Assembly (NCBI GenBank): GCA_041391385.1 | Contig: JAWKOD010000004.1 | Coordinates: 336,681-400,680, forward strand | Origin: CANIGN01 sp041391385 | GTDB lineage: Bacteria; Bdellovibrionota; UBA2428 | DNA length: 64,000 nt | Direction of reading: 5' to 3' | Shown: piece after piece, positions 24,577 to 34,129 of the stretch | How the letters are laid out: the number at the start of each line of letters is the position of its first letter | Numbering within the stretch: position 1 is the stretch's first letter | Notes under the pieces: model-generated | What the model was told of the DNA's origin: nothing | What the model saw: only the letters and a program-made list of their open reading frames with translations | The model's database searches: none | Program-made: the position numbers and the translations under genes

Positions 24577-25227
24577 CTAAATTTTACCTTCTACGAGATG
24601 GATCTTTCTGGGGGCCATAGAGGCAAAATCTTGGTCGTGAGTTACATAAACAATACTGGTGCCAAACTCTTTGTTAAATTTAAAAAATAGCTTCATAACA
24701 GTTTCTCCGCTCAGGGGGTCGAGGTTTCCTGTAGGCTCATCAGCAAATACATACGCAGGTTTCAATATAAGGGCTCTGGCAATAGCAACGCGCTGTTGCT
24801 CACCCCCTGAAAGACTGCCAGGAACACTGTCTTCTTTATCTTCAAGGCCTACTTCTTTGAGCAAGTACTTTGCAAAAGATTTATGATCTTCGGTCATTCC
24901 AAGTTTTCGGCAAGGGAGTAAGACGTTTTCAAGAGCAGTTAGTTCAGAGAGCAAGTAGTGAAACTGAAAAACAAATCCAATATTAAGGTTACGTAGCGAG
25001 TGTATTTCCTCAACGCCCATTTTTTTTATAGACTTGCTATTGTACAAGACTTCTCCATCAAAACTTCTATCAAGAGTGGAAATCATATAAAGCAATGTGG
25101 ATTTACCAGAGCCCGATCGGCCAATTATGGAGACAATCTCACCGTTAGCAATATCAAAACTGATGTCGTTGATAATAGCGCGACCGTTTTTATTAAATCT
25201 TTTTACAATGCGTGTAGCTGATATCAT
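24577..25227 (-). CDS. ABC transporter ATP-binding protein (LolD/MacB type)
   Basis: A 216-residue ATPase of the MacB/LolD/FtsE class, which powers mechanotransmission permeases rather than classical import. Walker A is GRSGSGKST near residues 36-44, the Q-loop is VFQFHYLLSELTALENV, the signature LSGGEQQRVAIARAL, Walker B YVFADEPTGNLD and the switch His VTHD. The gene starts 1 base after the permease stop. With the FtsX-type permease and HlyD-like lipoprotein it forms a MacAB-like tripartite set. Confidence 0.93.
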   Translation of the reverse strand: MISATRIVKRFNKNGRAIINDISFDIANGEIVSIIGRSGSGKSTLLYMISTLDRSFDGEVLYNSKSIKKMGVEEIHSLRNLNIGFVFQFHYLLSELTALENVLLPCRKLGMTEDHKSFAKYLLKEVGLEDKEDSVPGSLSGGEQQRVAIARALILKPAYVFADEPTGNLDPLSGETVMKLFFKFNKEFGTSIVYVTHDQDFASMAPRKIHLVEGKI

Positions 25228-25228
25228 A

Positions 25229-26473
25229 TTATGCCCCCGTCCTTATGATATCCATGGGATCAAGAGAAGCAGCTTCTCTTGCAGGAAGAATAGATGAGAC
25301 GACGGCGGAGATAAGGGACATAGCAAAAGCTTTTACGTAAATAGCTACGTCGTATGAGATGACCATTGTTCCTGAGTTCGATCCCATACGCCCAGGTTCT
25401 ACGGGAATTTTGCCTATAAAAAAACAAAGTATATATCCTAAGAGAAGGCCAAGTATTCCTCCTAGAATTCCAAGTATAAGCCCTTGGTTAAAAAATAACT
25501 TCACAATGTCTTTTGGTAAAAAGCCAATGGATCTAAGAATAGCAATGTCTCTACGTTTTTGAGTTACAAGGATTGAGAGAATGTTAAAAATTCCAAATCC
25601 CGCAACAATAATAATTGCAATTGTTACGGAGTAACGGACGACGTCTTGAGTTTTGAAGACTGAGAGGATACTTGCAGAGGTTTCTTGCCAGGGCCTTACT
25701 TTTTCTAAGCTCGTAAGTGACAATTTCTCTGCAATTTTTGGGGCAGAGTAGGGATCCTTAAGGCGCACGGCTATTTCGGTTATCTCGCTCGGAGCTCCGC
25801 GCACTTGCTGGGCGTCGTTAAGCGATCCGTACACGGTGCTTTCGTCTACCGCCTTAACTCCGGTTTCAAAAACTCCTACAATTTTAAAGGGTCGTGGGGT
25901 TCCAGCTCCAGAGCTTATGAGTAGTGTCTCGTCTATTCGAGTTCCGAGATTTTTAAGAAGGTCTTTGCCGACAATGATTCTGTTTCCGGAGTTTCCAATT
26001 TTTTTAAAGCTACCCTCTGTAATATACTTTTCAATGTTTGTGACTAAAACTTGCTTTTCTGGATTGCTGCCAACAAATCTTCCAGCCTTAGCTACTTTAC
26101 CCTTTTTAAAGAGTACGTTTACGTTAACCTGAGGAGAGTAGGCCACAACTTCTTCCATTTTTGAAAGGCGCTTAAACCAAGCAACTGGAAATTCAATTCG
26201 CTCAGAATCCTTTCTTCCAGAAGGGGGTAGACTCCAAAAAACATGCGTCGCATCAGAAAAGCTGTTCATTGTTTCAGCGCTTAGAAAATCCTCACGAGCG
26301 GAAATACGAATGTGCGCTTCGTTATTTACAAGTTGCTCTAGGAGTTTTGTTTGAAAGCCAAGCATCATACCTGAAAAGGCCACAAAAGCAGCCGTTCCAA
26401 TAGTGATGCCTACGAGAATCAAGAAACTTTGTTTTTTCCGACTCAGAAGGTGCTTGAGGCTTAGAAACATCAT
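25229..26473 (-). CDS. ABC transporter permease (MacB/LolC, FtsX domain)
   Basis: A 414-residue inner-membrane permease. One membrane helix near residues 17-40 precedes a periplasmic MacB_PCD domain (~45-265). Three C-terminal helices follow (VVAGFGIFNILSILVTQKRR, a Gly-rich IPV-flanked helix, and AFAMSLISAVVSSILPAREA), ending with the SLDPMDIIR motif of the FtsX/LolC family. The coupling segment R-R-D-I-A-I-L-R-S-I-G that contacts the ATPase is intact. It overlaps the membrane-fusion gene by ATGA. It may move lipoproteins or periplasmic substrates outward; the link to the surface protein upstream is inference. Confidence 0.92.
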   Translation of the reverse strand: MMFLSLKHLLSRKKQSFLILVGITIGTAAFVAFSGMMLGFQTKLLEQLVNNEAHIRISAREDFLSAETMNSFSDATHVFWSLPPSGRKDSERIEFPVAWFKRLSKMEEVVAYSPQVNVNVLFKKGKVAKAGRFVGSNPEKQVLVTNIEKYITEGSFKKIGNSGNRIIVGKDLLKNLGTRIDETLLISSGAGTPRPFKIVGVFETGVKAVDESTVYGSLNDAQQVRGAPSEITEIAVRLKDPYSAPKIAEKLSLTSLEKVRPWQETSASILSVFKTQDVVRYSVTIAIIIVAGFGIFNILSILVTQKRRDIAILRSIGFLPKDIVKLFFNQGLILGILGGILGLLLGYILCFFIGKIPVEPGRMGSNSGTMVISYDVAIYVKAFAMSLISAVVSSILPAREAASLDPMDIIRTGA

Positions 26474-27198
26474 GGCATGAGTATCTCGTCTTGAGCTGTG
26501 AGTTGAGGGTTAATAATTTCTACTTTTTCTAGGTCAGCGAGGCCAATTTCAACTTCTACGCGGCTCTTTTTTCCATCTTTTAAAAGAGTAATATGTCCGT
26601 TGGAGACGGCTTTTGCAGGAATTGTTAAAGCATCGCTTTTTCTGTTTACTTCTATGGCTACATCAGCCGTCATGCCAGGGAGTATTCCCTCGGGCATTTC
26701 TTTGAATTTTACCTTGGCAACAAACTCGTTTTTTTGAGGGTAAAAGCTTTCGATCCAGCCTTCGGTCTTTCTGTTTCTAAAAAACTCAAAACTAATTTCG
26801 GCTTTCAGGCCCCGTTTGATTGTCATAGCGGCGTGTTGTTCAAGGGCAACGGAAAGGTAAAGTTTGTCTAAGTTGGTAATTGTCATTACCGAAGCCTGGG
26901 GGGGGACGTTTTCTTTTATGTGAAAAGGAATTTCGGTTACTCGGCCATTGATCGGTGAGCGGAAAGTACTTCCATCATCAATTTGAAAAATTTTATCTCC
27001 TTTTTTTACGTCTTGACCTTCAGTTACATAGAACTCTTTAACCGAGGCAGGGAGTCCAAATCTTGCCAAGTAAATCTCCTCTGACTCAACAGTTCCGAGT
27101 CCGTATACGGCTTCTACTATTTCTCCTTGAGTAGGGTGAATAGTTTTTTCGTTACAGGCAGTGAGGAATAAAGTTATGAGGAGTAGAAGATAACTCAT
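26470..27198 (-). CDS. Periplasmic adaptor lipoprotein (HlyD/MacA-like membrane-fusion protein)
   Basis: A short (242-residue) adaptor. It has a lipobox (LFLTAC, residues ~10-15) and an N-terminal lipoyl half (EFYVTEGQDVKKGDKIFQID) followed directly by the second half (SPINGRVTEIPFHIKENVPP). There is no long coiled-coil hairpin, unlike MacA. A beta-barrel part and membrane-proximal domain follow (GMTADVAIEVNRKSDALTIP). The missing hairpin suggests it does not reach a TolC-type channel. It overlaps the permease gene by 4 bases and follows the outer-membrane beta-barrel gene by 65 bases. Confidence 0.88.
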   Translation of the reverse strand: MSYLLLLITLFLTACNEKTIHPTQGEIVEAVYGLGTVESEEIYLARFGLPASVKEFYVTEGQDVKKGDKIFQIDDGSTFRSPINGRVTEIPFHIKENVPPQASVMTITNLDKLYLSVALEQHAAMTIKRGLKAEISFEFFRNRKTEGWIESFYPQKNEFVAKVKFKEMPEGILPGMTADVAIEVNRKSDALTIPAKAVSNGHITLLKDGKKSRVEVEIGLADLEKVEIINPQLTAQDEILMP

Positions 27199-27263
27199 GG
27201 GTTATTTATAGCACGAGTTGTAATTTGTTGACCGGTGGCAGTTTTAAAAAATAATTAGTATCG

Positions 27264-30200
27264 CTAGTAAACGCCTATGAGGTTGATGAAGACGCCTTGC
27301 GCTTTGTAGTCGTTGTAGGTGAGGTCATCGGTAAAGCTCGTGAAGTTATAGCCTGCTCCAATTCGTAGTCTGTCTTGTGTGCCCAAGATTCTGTAAATTC
27401 CAAAGAGAGCACCAGATTTGATTTGGTTTTGGCTTTGTTGTTTAAGCGAGAGGGCTCGGAGTTCTCCTAAGAAGTCCCATTCCTTAAGTACGTGATAGTC
27501 GAGACGCACAATGCCGAGTTGTTTAAAAACATCGAACCATGGGCCAGCTCCAACGCGGTTGTTTTTGAGAGAAGAAAAATCCATGGCATATTTCAAGCCA
27601 AGAGACCAGCGCTGAGAGAAATCCCAAATGGTATCGCCACTTAGAATGTGGTCACGTTGTTGAAACTCTGGGGTGTTGCCTTGGCTGTCAATTTGACCTG
27701 AAGATGGGAGAAGTTCGTAATAGCGGTATTTAAACAAGAAGTTAAACTTGTCGTTGTATATGGGTCTGTAGGCCAGTCCAAGAGCTCCTTCTTTGTAATC
27801 GCCGTCGTAGTAATCGCCTTTGGAGCTTTCACTTGTTGAGAAGTTAAACTTGGCAAGCACTCGCCATTCTTCGTCGAGCCTTGAGCTGAATTTTGTTTTA
27901 CTTACATATGTTTTGCGGTCGTCGTTTGAGCTAGCCGTTTTGACATTGTCGAAACGAGCTTCAAAGTCCGTGCCTACACTTGTTTTAGGTGTCGAATAAT
28001 CAACACCCAGTGAGTAGGATTTTCTATCGTTTGTTTGAGTCTTGTCAGGGGACTGGAGGCGTCCAAATTCTACTCGGCTGCGGAATCTCCATTCTTCCCA
28101 AGGTTTGTAATCAACGCCAAACACATGAGTGAGTCCTGTTGGACGATCCCCGTGAATGTATTTGTTTTCGTAATTAACAGATGTTTTTTCGTTTGCTTGA
28201 GATTTAACTCCACTCACCCACTCTGACATGCGTGTTCCAGAGCGAGCGCGGAATCCAGAATCTGTTCTATCTGTTTCGGTAACGTAACCTGTGTAAATTT
28301 GACTCTGAGGTGCAATGTTGTACGAAGCTCCAGCAAGAGCAGCCATACCACCATCGCCTCCCGTGCCCTCACCTTTAATTTTTATGTCTTTTGTGACTTG
28401 AGCTTCGGCTCCACCACCATAGCGATTATTTCTAGAGCGCGTATTATCTTTTGAGAGGGTCTGCTGTGCCTTTCCGTAGACGTTAAGTTTGTTGCCTTCT
28501 CGGTAACCTGCTTTTACTGCGCCATCAATGCGTTCGCCAAATTCAACTCCGACAAGCGTTGTGGAACTTGAGCCAAGAGAAAGGTCTTCTTGCTTGTCAG
28601 AACGTGCACCTATTTGAGTATACCAGTTTTGAGTGAAGTCAATTTCTGCATTTGATTCAAGCTGTTGGCTTTCGATCCATGCTGTTTCTTTAGAGAAATC
28701 GTATTGCGTATTGATTTTTAGCCAATGGGATAGGGGAACTTCAAATTTTCCTCCCATATCTAAGCGTTCACGTGGAGTGAGTTGACCTTGGGCAGAAAAA
28801 TTAGCGTCACGATGTTGATAGTATGTAGAGAGGAGAGCTTCTCTTTCGGCTACTGTGAAAAGGGATAGATCTGATTCAATCAAGTAAGCCTGTGCTGTTT
28901 TTTGTGGGGCCGTAAGACTTAGATTTTGGTTAAAGTTGTATCCACCATCGAGCGAGGTGTTTTCTGTTGTTCCAACGCCTTTAGATTGAGCTAATTCGGC
29001 ACGGATTTCAGATTTGGGTGAGAGCTTAATTTTTAGATCGCCGGCATAGAGTTCTTCTTCTGAGCCCGAGCCTGTTTCTTTTCTTGCTGTGGCACCCACT
29101 TGAAAGTAGTCACCAATCCATTGCGAAGCTCTGCCTCCAAAATTCCAAACATTTGGATCTAAAAATCCAGGAACATATTCGTAAGTTACAACGAGGTAGA
29201 CGGGTTGGCCAATATAAGAGCCACCTTGAACAAGTGTAGATTGATCGGCTGCTGATGGCAGGAGTTCATTTAGCGATATTATGCCTTGTATGTAATTAAC
29301 TTGGTAGTCTTCGCCGTAGCGAAGTTTGTTGCGCTTGAGGACTCTGCCTGAGCCAGCGTCGCGAATCTCAACATAAACTTGTTCAGATCCAAGGCTAAGA
29401 TCTCTGTTACGTAGGGAGAACTCTGAGCTACCGCCACGGAATTGGTCAATGCCAGATACTGTGCCTGGATCAGCTGCCATGATGTCTAGTTTTGTTTTGC
29501 TGTCGCCCCATTTGTTTTGTCCTTCATCTACATGGAGTAAGGCACCGTAGTAACCACGGTTAACTCGGGCAAGTTCAGTATCGTTCCACGATATTTTGTA
29601 ATTACCCCACATGATGTAATTTTTGTCTTTTTCTAACTTTACGTAGAATTTGCCTGAAGTAGGCGCGTCTTCTACTAATGTAGAATCGTCACCATAGACA
29701 GGATAGTATTCGTCTGGGTCTAAACGTCTTAAGAGTTCTTGAGGGTCTTTATCGAGGAAGTTGCTAAATATTTTATCAATAGCTCCTTCGCGCGTATCGG
29801 CTGATGCTGTAAGGAGGTATTCACCTTTAATTTTACCTTTTAAGTAGAAGGCGGTTCTAGCATCGAGGTATATTTTATCACCATAGTGATGTGTATCTTG
29901 AGTAATGACTTTGGCATTTTTATCGGCAATATTATAGCCCACGGTTGCGTCTGCAATACCCACTAAAAACCAATCGTTTTGTGGTAAGTAGAGATCTCTT
30001 TGGAAAAGCATAGAGGTTTTGTCTTCAGAATCCTTTAACATGACTTGAACGCCGTAGTTTTTGCCACCAGGAAGAATTTGCTCTTCAATAAATTTATGAT
30101 TCACTCCAATGGGGATCTCGTTCTTCATGACATAGACTTTGTAGTCTTGAGGGACTTCTTTGCCGTTAACCCAAAGAGTTCCGCCTGGAGTTTTAATGTT

Positions 30201-31406
30201 TGAGCTTCTAAGACGCGTTTCTCCCCAAAGTCTATAGAGAGAAGTGTTTTCTCGATTAAGGTTGGGATCTTTCGCTACCTTTATCAGCATAGGTTCGGTA
30301 TCATCGAATTTTCCGTTAGCATCATAAACTCTAAGGCTCGCGTAAAAAATACTACCTTCGGTCAATTCAATTTCTGAAACATCGAGATTTTCAAAGGAAG
30401 ATTCTGTTTTGTTCAGGGGGAAAATTGCAAAAGGGCTATTGGTGTCAGTTGACTTAGAAAATCTTAACTCGGCTTTGTCGATGAAATAGAAGTAGTTGGT
30501 ATAGATGCTGTAAGTGTTGGGTTCTGAGAGGGAAAAGAAATTATCTTTAACTAGGAGGCTAAGTCGTTTTTGATTTTTCTTTGGATCAAAGTGGACTTGG
30601 ATTTTAGCTTTTTCTAGTTCGACGTCTGTGCAACGTTGAAAATCGACATGATTCGTTAAGTTTTCGTCTTTGACTTCGGGATGTTCAAAGGATTTTCCGT
30701 CGAGTGTGACTCTCATAGGCTCGTTGGCGGCTTTTTCTAAATTGCTATTTGGTTCGCAACTTAACTCACTTAAAAGGGTTTTTCGGCGTTTTTGGTGCTC
30801 TTCTATTATTTGACTTCTGTCAAAATAGATAAAGACGTCTGTTCGTCGATTTAAGGCCCTACCTTCGGGAGTTTCGTTGGTAGCGACAGGGACTGTGTCT
30901 GCTTTTCCTTCGACACTGATAGGGACGCCTGTTTTAGCTTCTTCGAGTGCATTTGCAACGAGTTTGGCTCGCGATTCGGAGAGTACCCAGTTGTCTTTGA
31001 ACTGCTGTGTGGCTCCACCGCGAATATGCTGATTGTCTGTGTGGCCGATAATGTGAATAAAAGCAATGGGTTTTTCGGAGTGAAGTTTTTTAATGCGTTC
31101 AATTAAGTCTTGGAAGGCAGCGTTCTGTGCAGAGAGAGTGTCAAATCGAATAACATCTGTAACATCTGGCTTGATATCTACTTTTTGAGAGAGGATTTCT
31201 TCGGGATTAATCTTTTTAACGAGTTCTTCGATTCTTTTGGCCTGATCAAGTTCTGATGTTTTATTTTCAATTTCTGTTTTTTGATACTCAAATCCACGAA
31301 CTTGAATTTCTTGTTGGGGTAGGGGGTATTCCGTATTTTTTTGAACAGGTGCTTCAACTGCAAATACGTAAGTGGTAAACAAAAGTGTTATGAGAAGCCG
31401 TCTCAT
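27264..31406 (-). CDS. Giant OmpA-domain outer-membrane beta-barrel protein
   Basis: A 1,380-residue exported protein (leader MRRLLITLLFTTYVFA). Residues ~85-200 form an OmpA-like peptidoglycan-binding domain (IRFDTLSAQNAAFQDL, IIGHTDNQ, LSESRAKLVANAL, GRALNRRTDVFI). A long middle part of beta-sandwich-like segments has conserved DPDEYYPVYGD and GYYGALLHVD stretches. The last ~600 residues show alternating amphipathic strands ending in FINLIGVY with a terminal aromatic, a beta-barrel ending suited to BAM insertion. It overlaps the giant DUF11 gene stop by 4 bases, so both are made together. Probable role: anchoring or translocating that surface protein. Confidence 0.82.
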   Translation of the reverse strand: MRRLLITLLFTTYVFAVEAPVQKNTEYPLPQQEIQVRGFEYQKTEIENKTSELDQAKRIEELVKKINPEEILSQKVDIKPDVTDVIRFDTLSAQNAAFQDLIERIKKLHSEKPIAFIHIIGHTDNQHIRGGATQQFKDNWVLSESRAKLVANALEEAKTGVPISVEGKADTVPVATNETPEGRALNRRTDVFIYFDRSQIIEEHQKRRKTLLSELSCEPNSNLEKAANEPMRVTLDGKSFEHPEVKDENLTNHVDFQRCTDVELEKAKIQVHFDPKKNQKRLSLLVKDNFFSLSEPNTYSIYTNYFYFIDKAELRFSKSTDTNSPFAIFPLNKTESSFENLDVSEIELTEGSIFYASLRVYDANGKFDDTEPMLIKVAKDPNLNRENTSLYRLWGETRLRSSNIKTPGGTLWVNGKEVPQDYKVYVMKNEIPIGVNHKFIEEQILPGGKNYGVQVMLKDSEDKTSMLFQRDLYLPQNDWFLVGIADATVGYNIADKNAKVITQDTHHYGDKIYLDARTAFYLKGKIKGEYLLTASADTREGAIDKIFSNFLDKDPQELLRRLDPDEYYPVYGDDSTLVEDAPTSGKFYVKLEKDKNYIMWGNYKISWNDTELARVNRGYYGALLHVDEGQNKWGDSKTKLDIMAADPGTVSGIDQFRGGSSEFSLRNRDLSLGSEQVYVEIRDAGSGRVLKRNKLRYGEDYQVNYIQGIISLNELLPSAADQSTLVQGGSYIGQPVYLVVTYEYVPGFLDPNVWNFGGRASQWIGDYFQVGATARKETGSGSEEELYAGDLKIKLSPKSEIRAELAQSKGVGTTENTSLDGGYNFNQNLSLTAPQKTAQAYLIESDLSLFTVAEREALLSTYYQHRDANFSAQGQLTPRERLDMGGKFEVPLSHWLKINTQYDFSKETAWIESQQLESNAEIDFTQNWYTQIGARSDKQEDLSLGSSSTTLVGVEFGERIDGAVKAGYREGNKLNVYGKAQQTLSKDNTRSRNNRYGGGAEAQVTKDIKIKGEGTGGDGGMAALAGASYNIAPQSQIYTGYVTETDRTDSGFRARSGTRMSEWVSGVKSQANEKTSVNYENKYIHGDRPTGLTHVFGVDYKPWEEWRFRSRVEFGRLQSPDKTQTNDRKSYSLGVDYSTPKTSVGTDFEARFDNVKTASSNDDRKTYVSKTKFSSRLDEEWRVLAKFNFSTSESSKGDYYDGDYKEGALGLAYRPIYNDKFNFLFKYRYYELLPSSGQIDSQGNTPEFQQRDHILSGDTIWDFSQRWSLGLKYAMDFSSLKNNRVGAGPWFDVFKQLGIVRLDYHVLKEWDFLGELRALSLKQQSQNQIKSGALFGIYRILGTQDRLRIGAGYNFTSFTDDLTYNDYKAQGVFINLIGVY

Positions 31407-32713
31407 GGGCGACCTCCTTTTTGATAAAAGCTTTCAATTTCGTCGATGATCATTTTTTCATCAGGAGAAACTCTTTGCCATGTGTCTTTGAGGAATTTCT
31501 CAAGGACGTGAATCCTGTTTTGTACAAGTTCTTCGTCAAGCTTGCTGTTTGTGTAAGAAATTCTGACTCTAAATTTCTTATCTTTCATTGTGTTGAGTAT
31601 TTTTTCTAATTTGAGGGACCATTCTGGGTCGAGCTCATTGCTGTTATCTTTGAAAGCAGCATCTTGAACTTCGACTCGCAAGACTTGATCGATACTTGCA
31701 CCGAAGTTAACTTTCGACATTTTACCTCGAGTTAAGCGAATAACTTGAGGGTTCTCTGTTGTAACTCGGTATCCAGAGGGTAAGCTTCTTTCGTCGAGTT
31801 TGATGACAAAGTTGGATCCGATATCAGAATTTGGAATCATAGGGCAGGTGACGTGGTATCTGCCATAAGTATCTGTTGTGATTTTCCAACCGCGTGCTGT
31901 TACGACTTCTGTGCCTGTCAGGCCTTCTTCCCCTTCGTCCCAGTATCCGTTACGGTTTTTGTCATCGTAAACGCGGCCTACGATTTCGGGACAATCGAAA
32001 ATTGGATCTGGCGTGATAAGAACATCGTCAGAAGCTATGTTTGAGATAGTTCTTCCACTCGCAACATGTTTGGCAAAAGTTAAGTTTTTATAGATGCCTT
32101 CTTTAACTCCTAAGCCTGCGAGCAATATGAGTTTTACGGTTTTAAGTTCAGTGCCCGCAAAGTTAATATTACTCCAAGTAAGAGTTCTTCCGCTTACTGT
32201 AGGTTCTACACTTGTATTATTAATAGAGGCAGAGCCCTTAACGTAACTAAAGCCTGGTGGCATTTCATCTATTATTTCTGTTCCTACAAGAGCTGCTCCT
32301 CCTGGAAGATTGTTTTTGAAGGTTAGAGTGTAAGGTGTTAGTTCGCCGACATGAATTCTTTTCTTCAGAGCTCGTTTGGTAGCAATTACTGCATCGTCAA
32401 GAATAGGGTCGATCGGTAAGTGGTTAAAAATAGGATCTGTATATTGTACTCCAGTTGGTGTGAGGGTGAAGACTGTGTGGTAAACGATTGAACCCGCTGT
32501 GAGAATTGTGATCGGAGGCGGATTTGGAGAGTCAAGTTGTGATCCAAGCGTAGGGACGAGTGAATCAATGTAACTTAGGCCCGTGATAACTTTTGTACCA
32601 TCGTTATCTGGGATTATTGTTGAAATGCCTGCAATATAGGCAGAAGGGTTCGTTAATTTAATGCGGTAGTCTCCAGCTGGAGCACTGACACGGTTTAGGT
32701 TGAATTCATACAT
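31403..32713 (-). CDS. C-terminal segment of the giant DUF11 protein
   Basis: 436 residues: a carboxypeptidase-regulatory-like end, a last DUF11 repeat (LTPYTLTFKNNLPGGAALVG), a second SdrD-B-like domain (GRVYDDKNRNGYWDEGEEGL) and a C-terminal ~85-residue part (KFRVRISYTNSKLDEELVQN) that looks like half of an OmpA-like domain. The stop overlaps the start of the beta-barrel gene (ATGA), which argues the two are expressed as a unit. Confidence 0.75.
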   Translation of the reverse strand: MYEFNLNRVSAPAGDYRIKLTNPSAYIAGISTIIPDNDGTKVITGLSYIDSLVPTLGSQLDSPNPPPITILTAGSIVYHTVFTLTPTGVQYTDPIFNHLPIDPILDDAVIATKRALKKRIHVGELTPYTLTFKNNLPGGAALVGTEIIDEMPPGFSYVKGSASINNTSVEPTVSGRTLTWSNINFAGTELKTVKLILLAGLGVKEGIYKNLTFAKHVASGRTISNIASDDVLITPDPIFDCPEIVGRVYDDKNRNGYWDEGEEGLTGTEVVTARGWKITTDTYGRYHVTCPMIPNSDIGSNFVIKLDERSLPSGYRVTTENPQVIRLTRGKMSKVNFGASIDQVLRVEVQDAAFKDNSNELDPEWSLKLEKILNTMKDKKFRVRISYTNSKLDEELVQNRIHVLEKFLKDTWQRVSPDEKMIIDEIESFYQKGGRP

Positions 32714-32978
32714 CCCGTCGTTGCCTGTAATTTGTCCTTGTTGATTTGGAAGGAGTAAGTTTGTGGGAACTGGGGTTCCACCCTGATCCTAAATTGTATT
32801 CAAGTTCTAGGGTGACGCCTGGTACGGGTTCGCGTGTTATGGAGTCGTAGACAACACCCATCGGATCGAGAACTAAGTTTTGTTCACTTGTTACGGTATT
32901 GGCTGAAAGGTTGAGTCCTTTGATGGAACCAGATCCTAGATCTACGCCCGGTACATTACTTTGTGCTCGACCAAACAC
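32706..32978 (-). CDS. Sixth segment of the giant DUF11 protein
   Basis: Short piece whose open frame really extends upstream to about 33108 (EGVDVYLCSNPS... RVTGVTPGSPYCVDFIHPDTG). Contains the end of the first SdrD-B-like domain and a carboxypeptidase-regulatory-like segment (VVYDSITREPVPGVTLELEY). An extra G near 32783 causes the frameshift; the true frame continues GGTPVPTNLLLPNQQGQITG. Confidence 0.6.
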   Translation of the reverse strand: MFGRAQSNVPGVDLGSGSIKGLNLSANTVTSEQNLVLDPMGVVYDSITREPVPGVTLELEYNLGSGWNPSSHKLTPSKSTRTNYRQRRDV

Positions 32979-33117
32979 TATTCCTGTATCTGGGTGAATA
33001 AAGTCTACGCAGTAGGGACTTCCTGGAGTAACTCCCGTTACTCTCCAGAAACCATTTGAATCTGCTGTTGTGCTGAGTTTGTTACTTGGGTTTGAACAGA
33101 GGTAGACGTCAACTCCC

Positions 33118-34002
33118 TCAGCCGCTGCGAGCGGGGTCGCTTAAGCCTCGAACACGGTCGTGGTTTTGGTCAAGGTAAACGTAGCCTTCAACTGTAGCTT
33201 TATCGGCATTGCCGTTAAAGCTTAGAACTGTAGGGTCGTCATCAGTTGTAGATCCGTCACCGTCAAGATCGGTACTATCGTCAAGTGTGGAGTCAGTTAC
33301 GCATTCTGCATTACCCGTTGGAGTTGTTGAGCATGTAATGTTGTCTGCGTTAGCATAGCCTTGGTTTGTAAAGACAGCTGTATCGGCTACCGTCAATGGA
33401 ACTTGGTAATCGTAAATAATCGTTTTCGATAAGCCTGCCGCAAGATTTCCAAGACTTACTCCTGGGAATGCAATTTTGAACGGCATGTCTGATGAAACGT
33501 CAGCTTGTGGAGTGCCGTCTACAAAAGTACTGCTTACAATATAGTCAAGGTTATCGCCTGTGTTAACGGAAGGTCCAGGATCACGGAATCTTAAGTTTGT
33601 GATGTCTGCCGTTCCTGTATTCTGCAAAGTTACTGTGTAACGAACGATATCGCCTGCTTGAACTGTTCCACCATTAAGGTCGAGAACAGACTTACTCGCC
33701 AAAAGAACTGGGAAAGCTCCAACGGGTATGGTCGTGGGGCAGGTGCCGTTGGTAGCATTGCCGTCGCAATCTGAGAGATGAGTGGGGACATTCGTCGAAG
33801 TAATAGAAGCTTGGTTGGAAATAATAGTTCCTAGGACTGCGCCGAGATCAATTGAGGTTTTAAATTTAACGGAAGCAGATTCACCTGCTGGGATATCACT
33901 TAATCTTACACTAAGGTTTAATCCACTTATTTCAGCTTCGTCTGCATCTGTAGCATCCGTAACGGCCGTGTAAGAACCCGCACCTGCTAATTTTACACTC
34001 AA
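33118..34002 (-). CDS. Fifth segment of the giant DUF11 protein
   Basis: In the restored frame this begins near 34125 with ILDPGEELEWTITVQNTGVD. It holds two DUF11 repeats and the first SdrD-B-like domain (VEGYVYLDQNHDRVRGLSDP), and acidic Asp-rich loops (DSTDLDGDGSTTDDDPT) that may bind calcium. An extra G near 33110 ends the frame; removing it continues with AEGVDVYLCSNPSNKLS. Confidence 0.7.
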   Translation of the reverse strand: MSVKLAGAGSYTAVTDATDADEAEISGLNLSVRLSDIPAGESASVKFKTSIDLGAVLGTIISNQASITSTNVPTHLSDCDGNATNGTCPTTIPVGAFPVLLASKSVLDLNGGTVQAGDIVRYTVTLQNTGTADITNLRFRDPGPSVNTGDNLDYIVSSTFVDGTPQADVSSDMPFKIAFPGVSLGNLAAGLSKTIIYDYQVPLTVADTAVFTNQGYANADNITCSTTPTGNAECVTDSTLDDSTDLDGDGSTTDDDPTVLSFNGNADKATVEGYVYLDQNHDRVRGLSDPARSG

Positions 34003-34129
34003 GCTTGATGTGACGTATGTAGCTGGTGTGTTCGGGATTGTATCGCTTATGACAACATTGGAAGCAGTGTCGACGCCTGTGTTTTGAACTGTAATAGTCC
34101 ATTCTAATTCTTCACCTGGGTCTAGAATG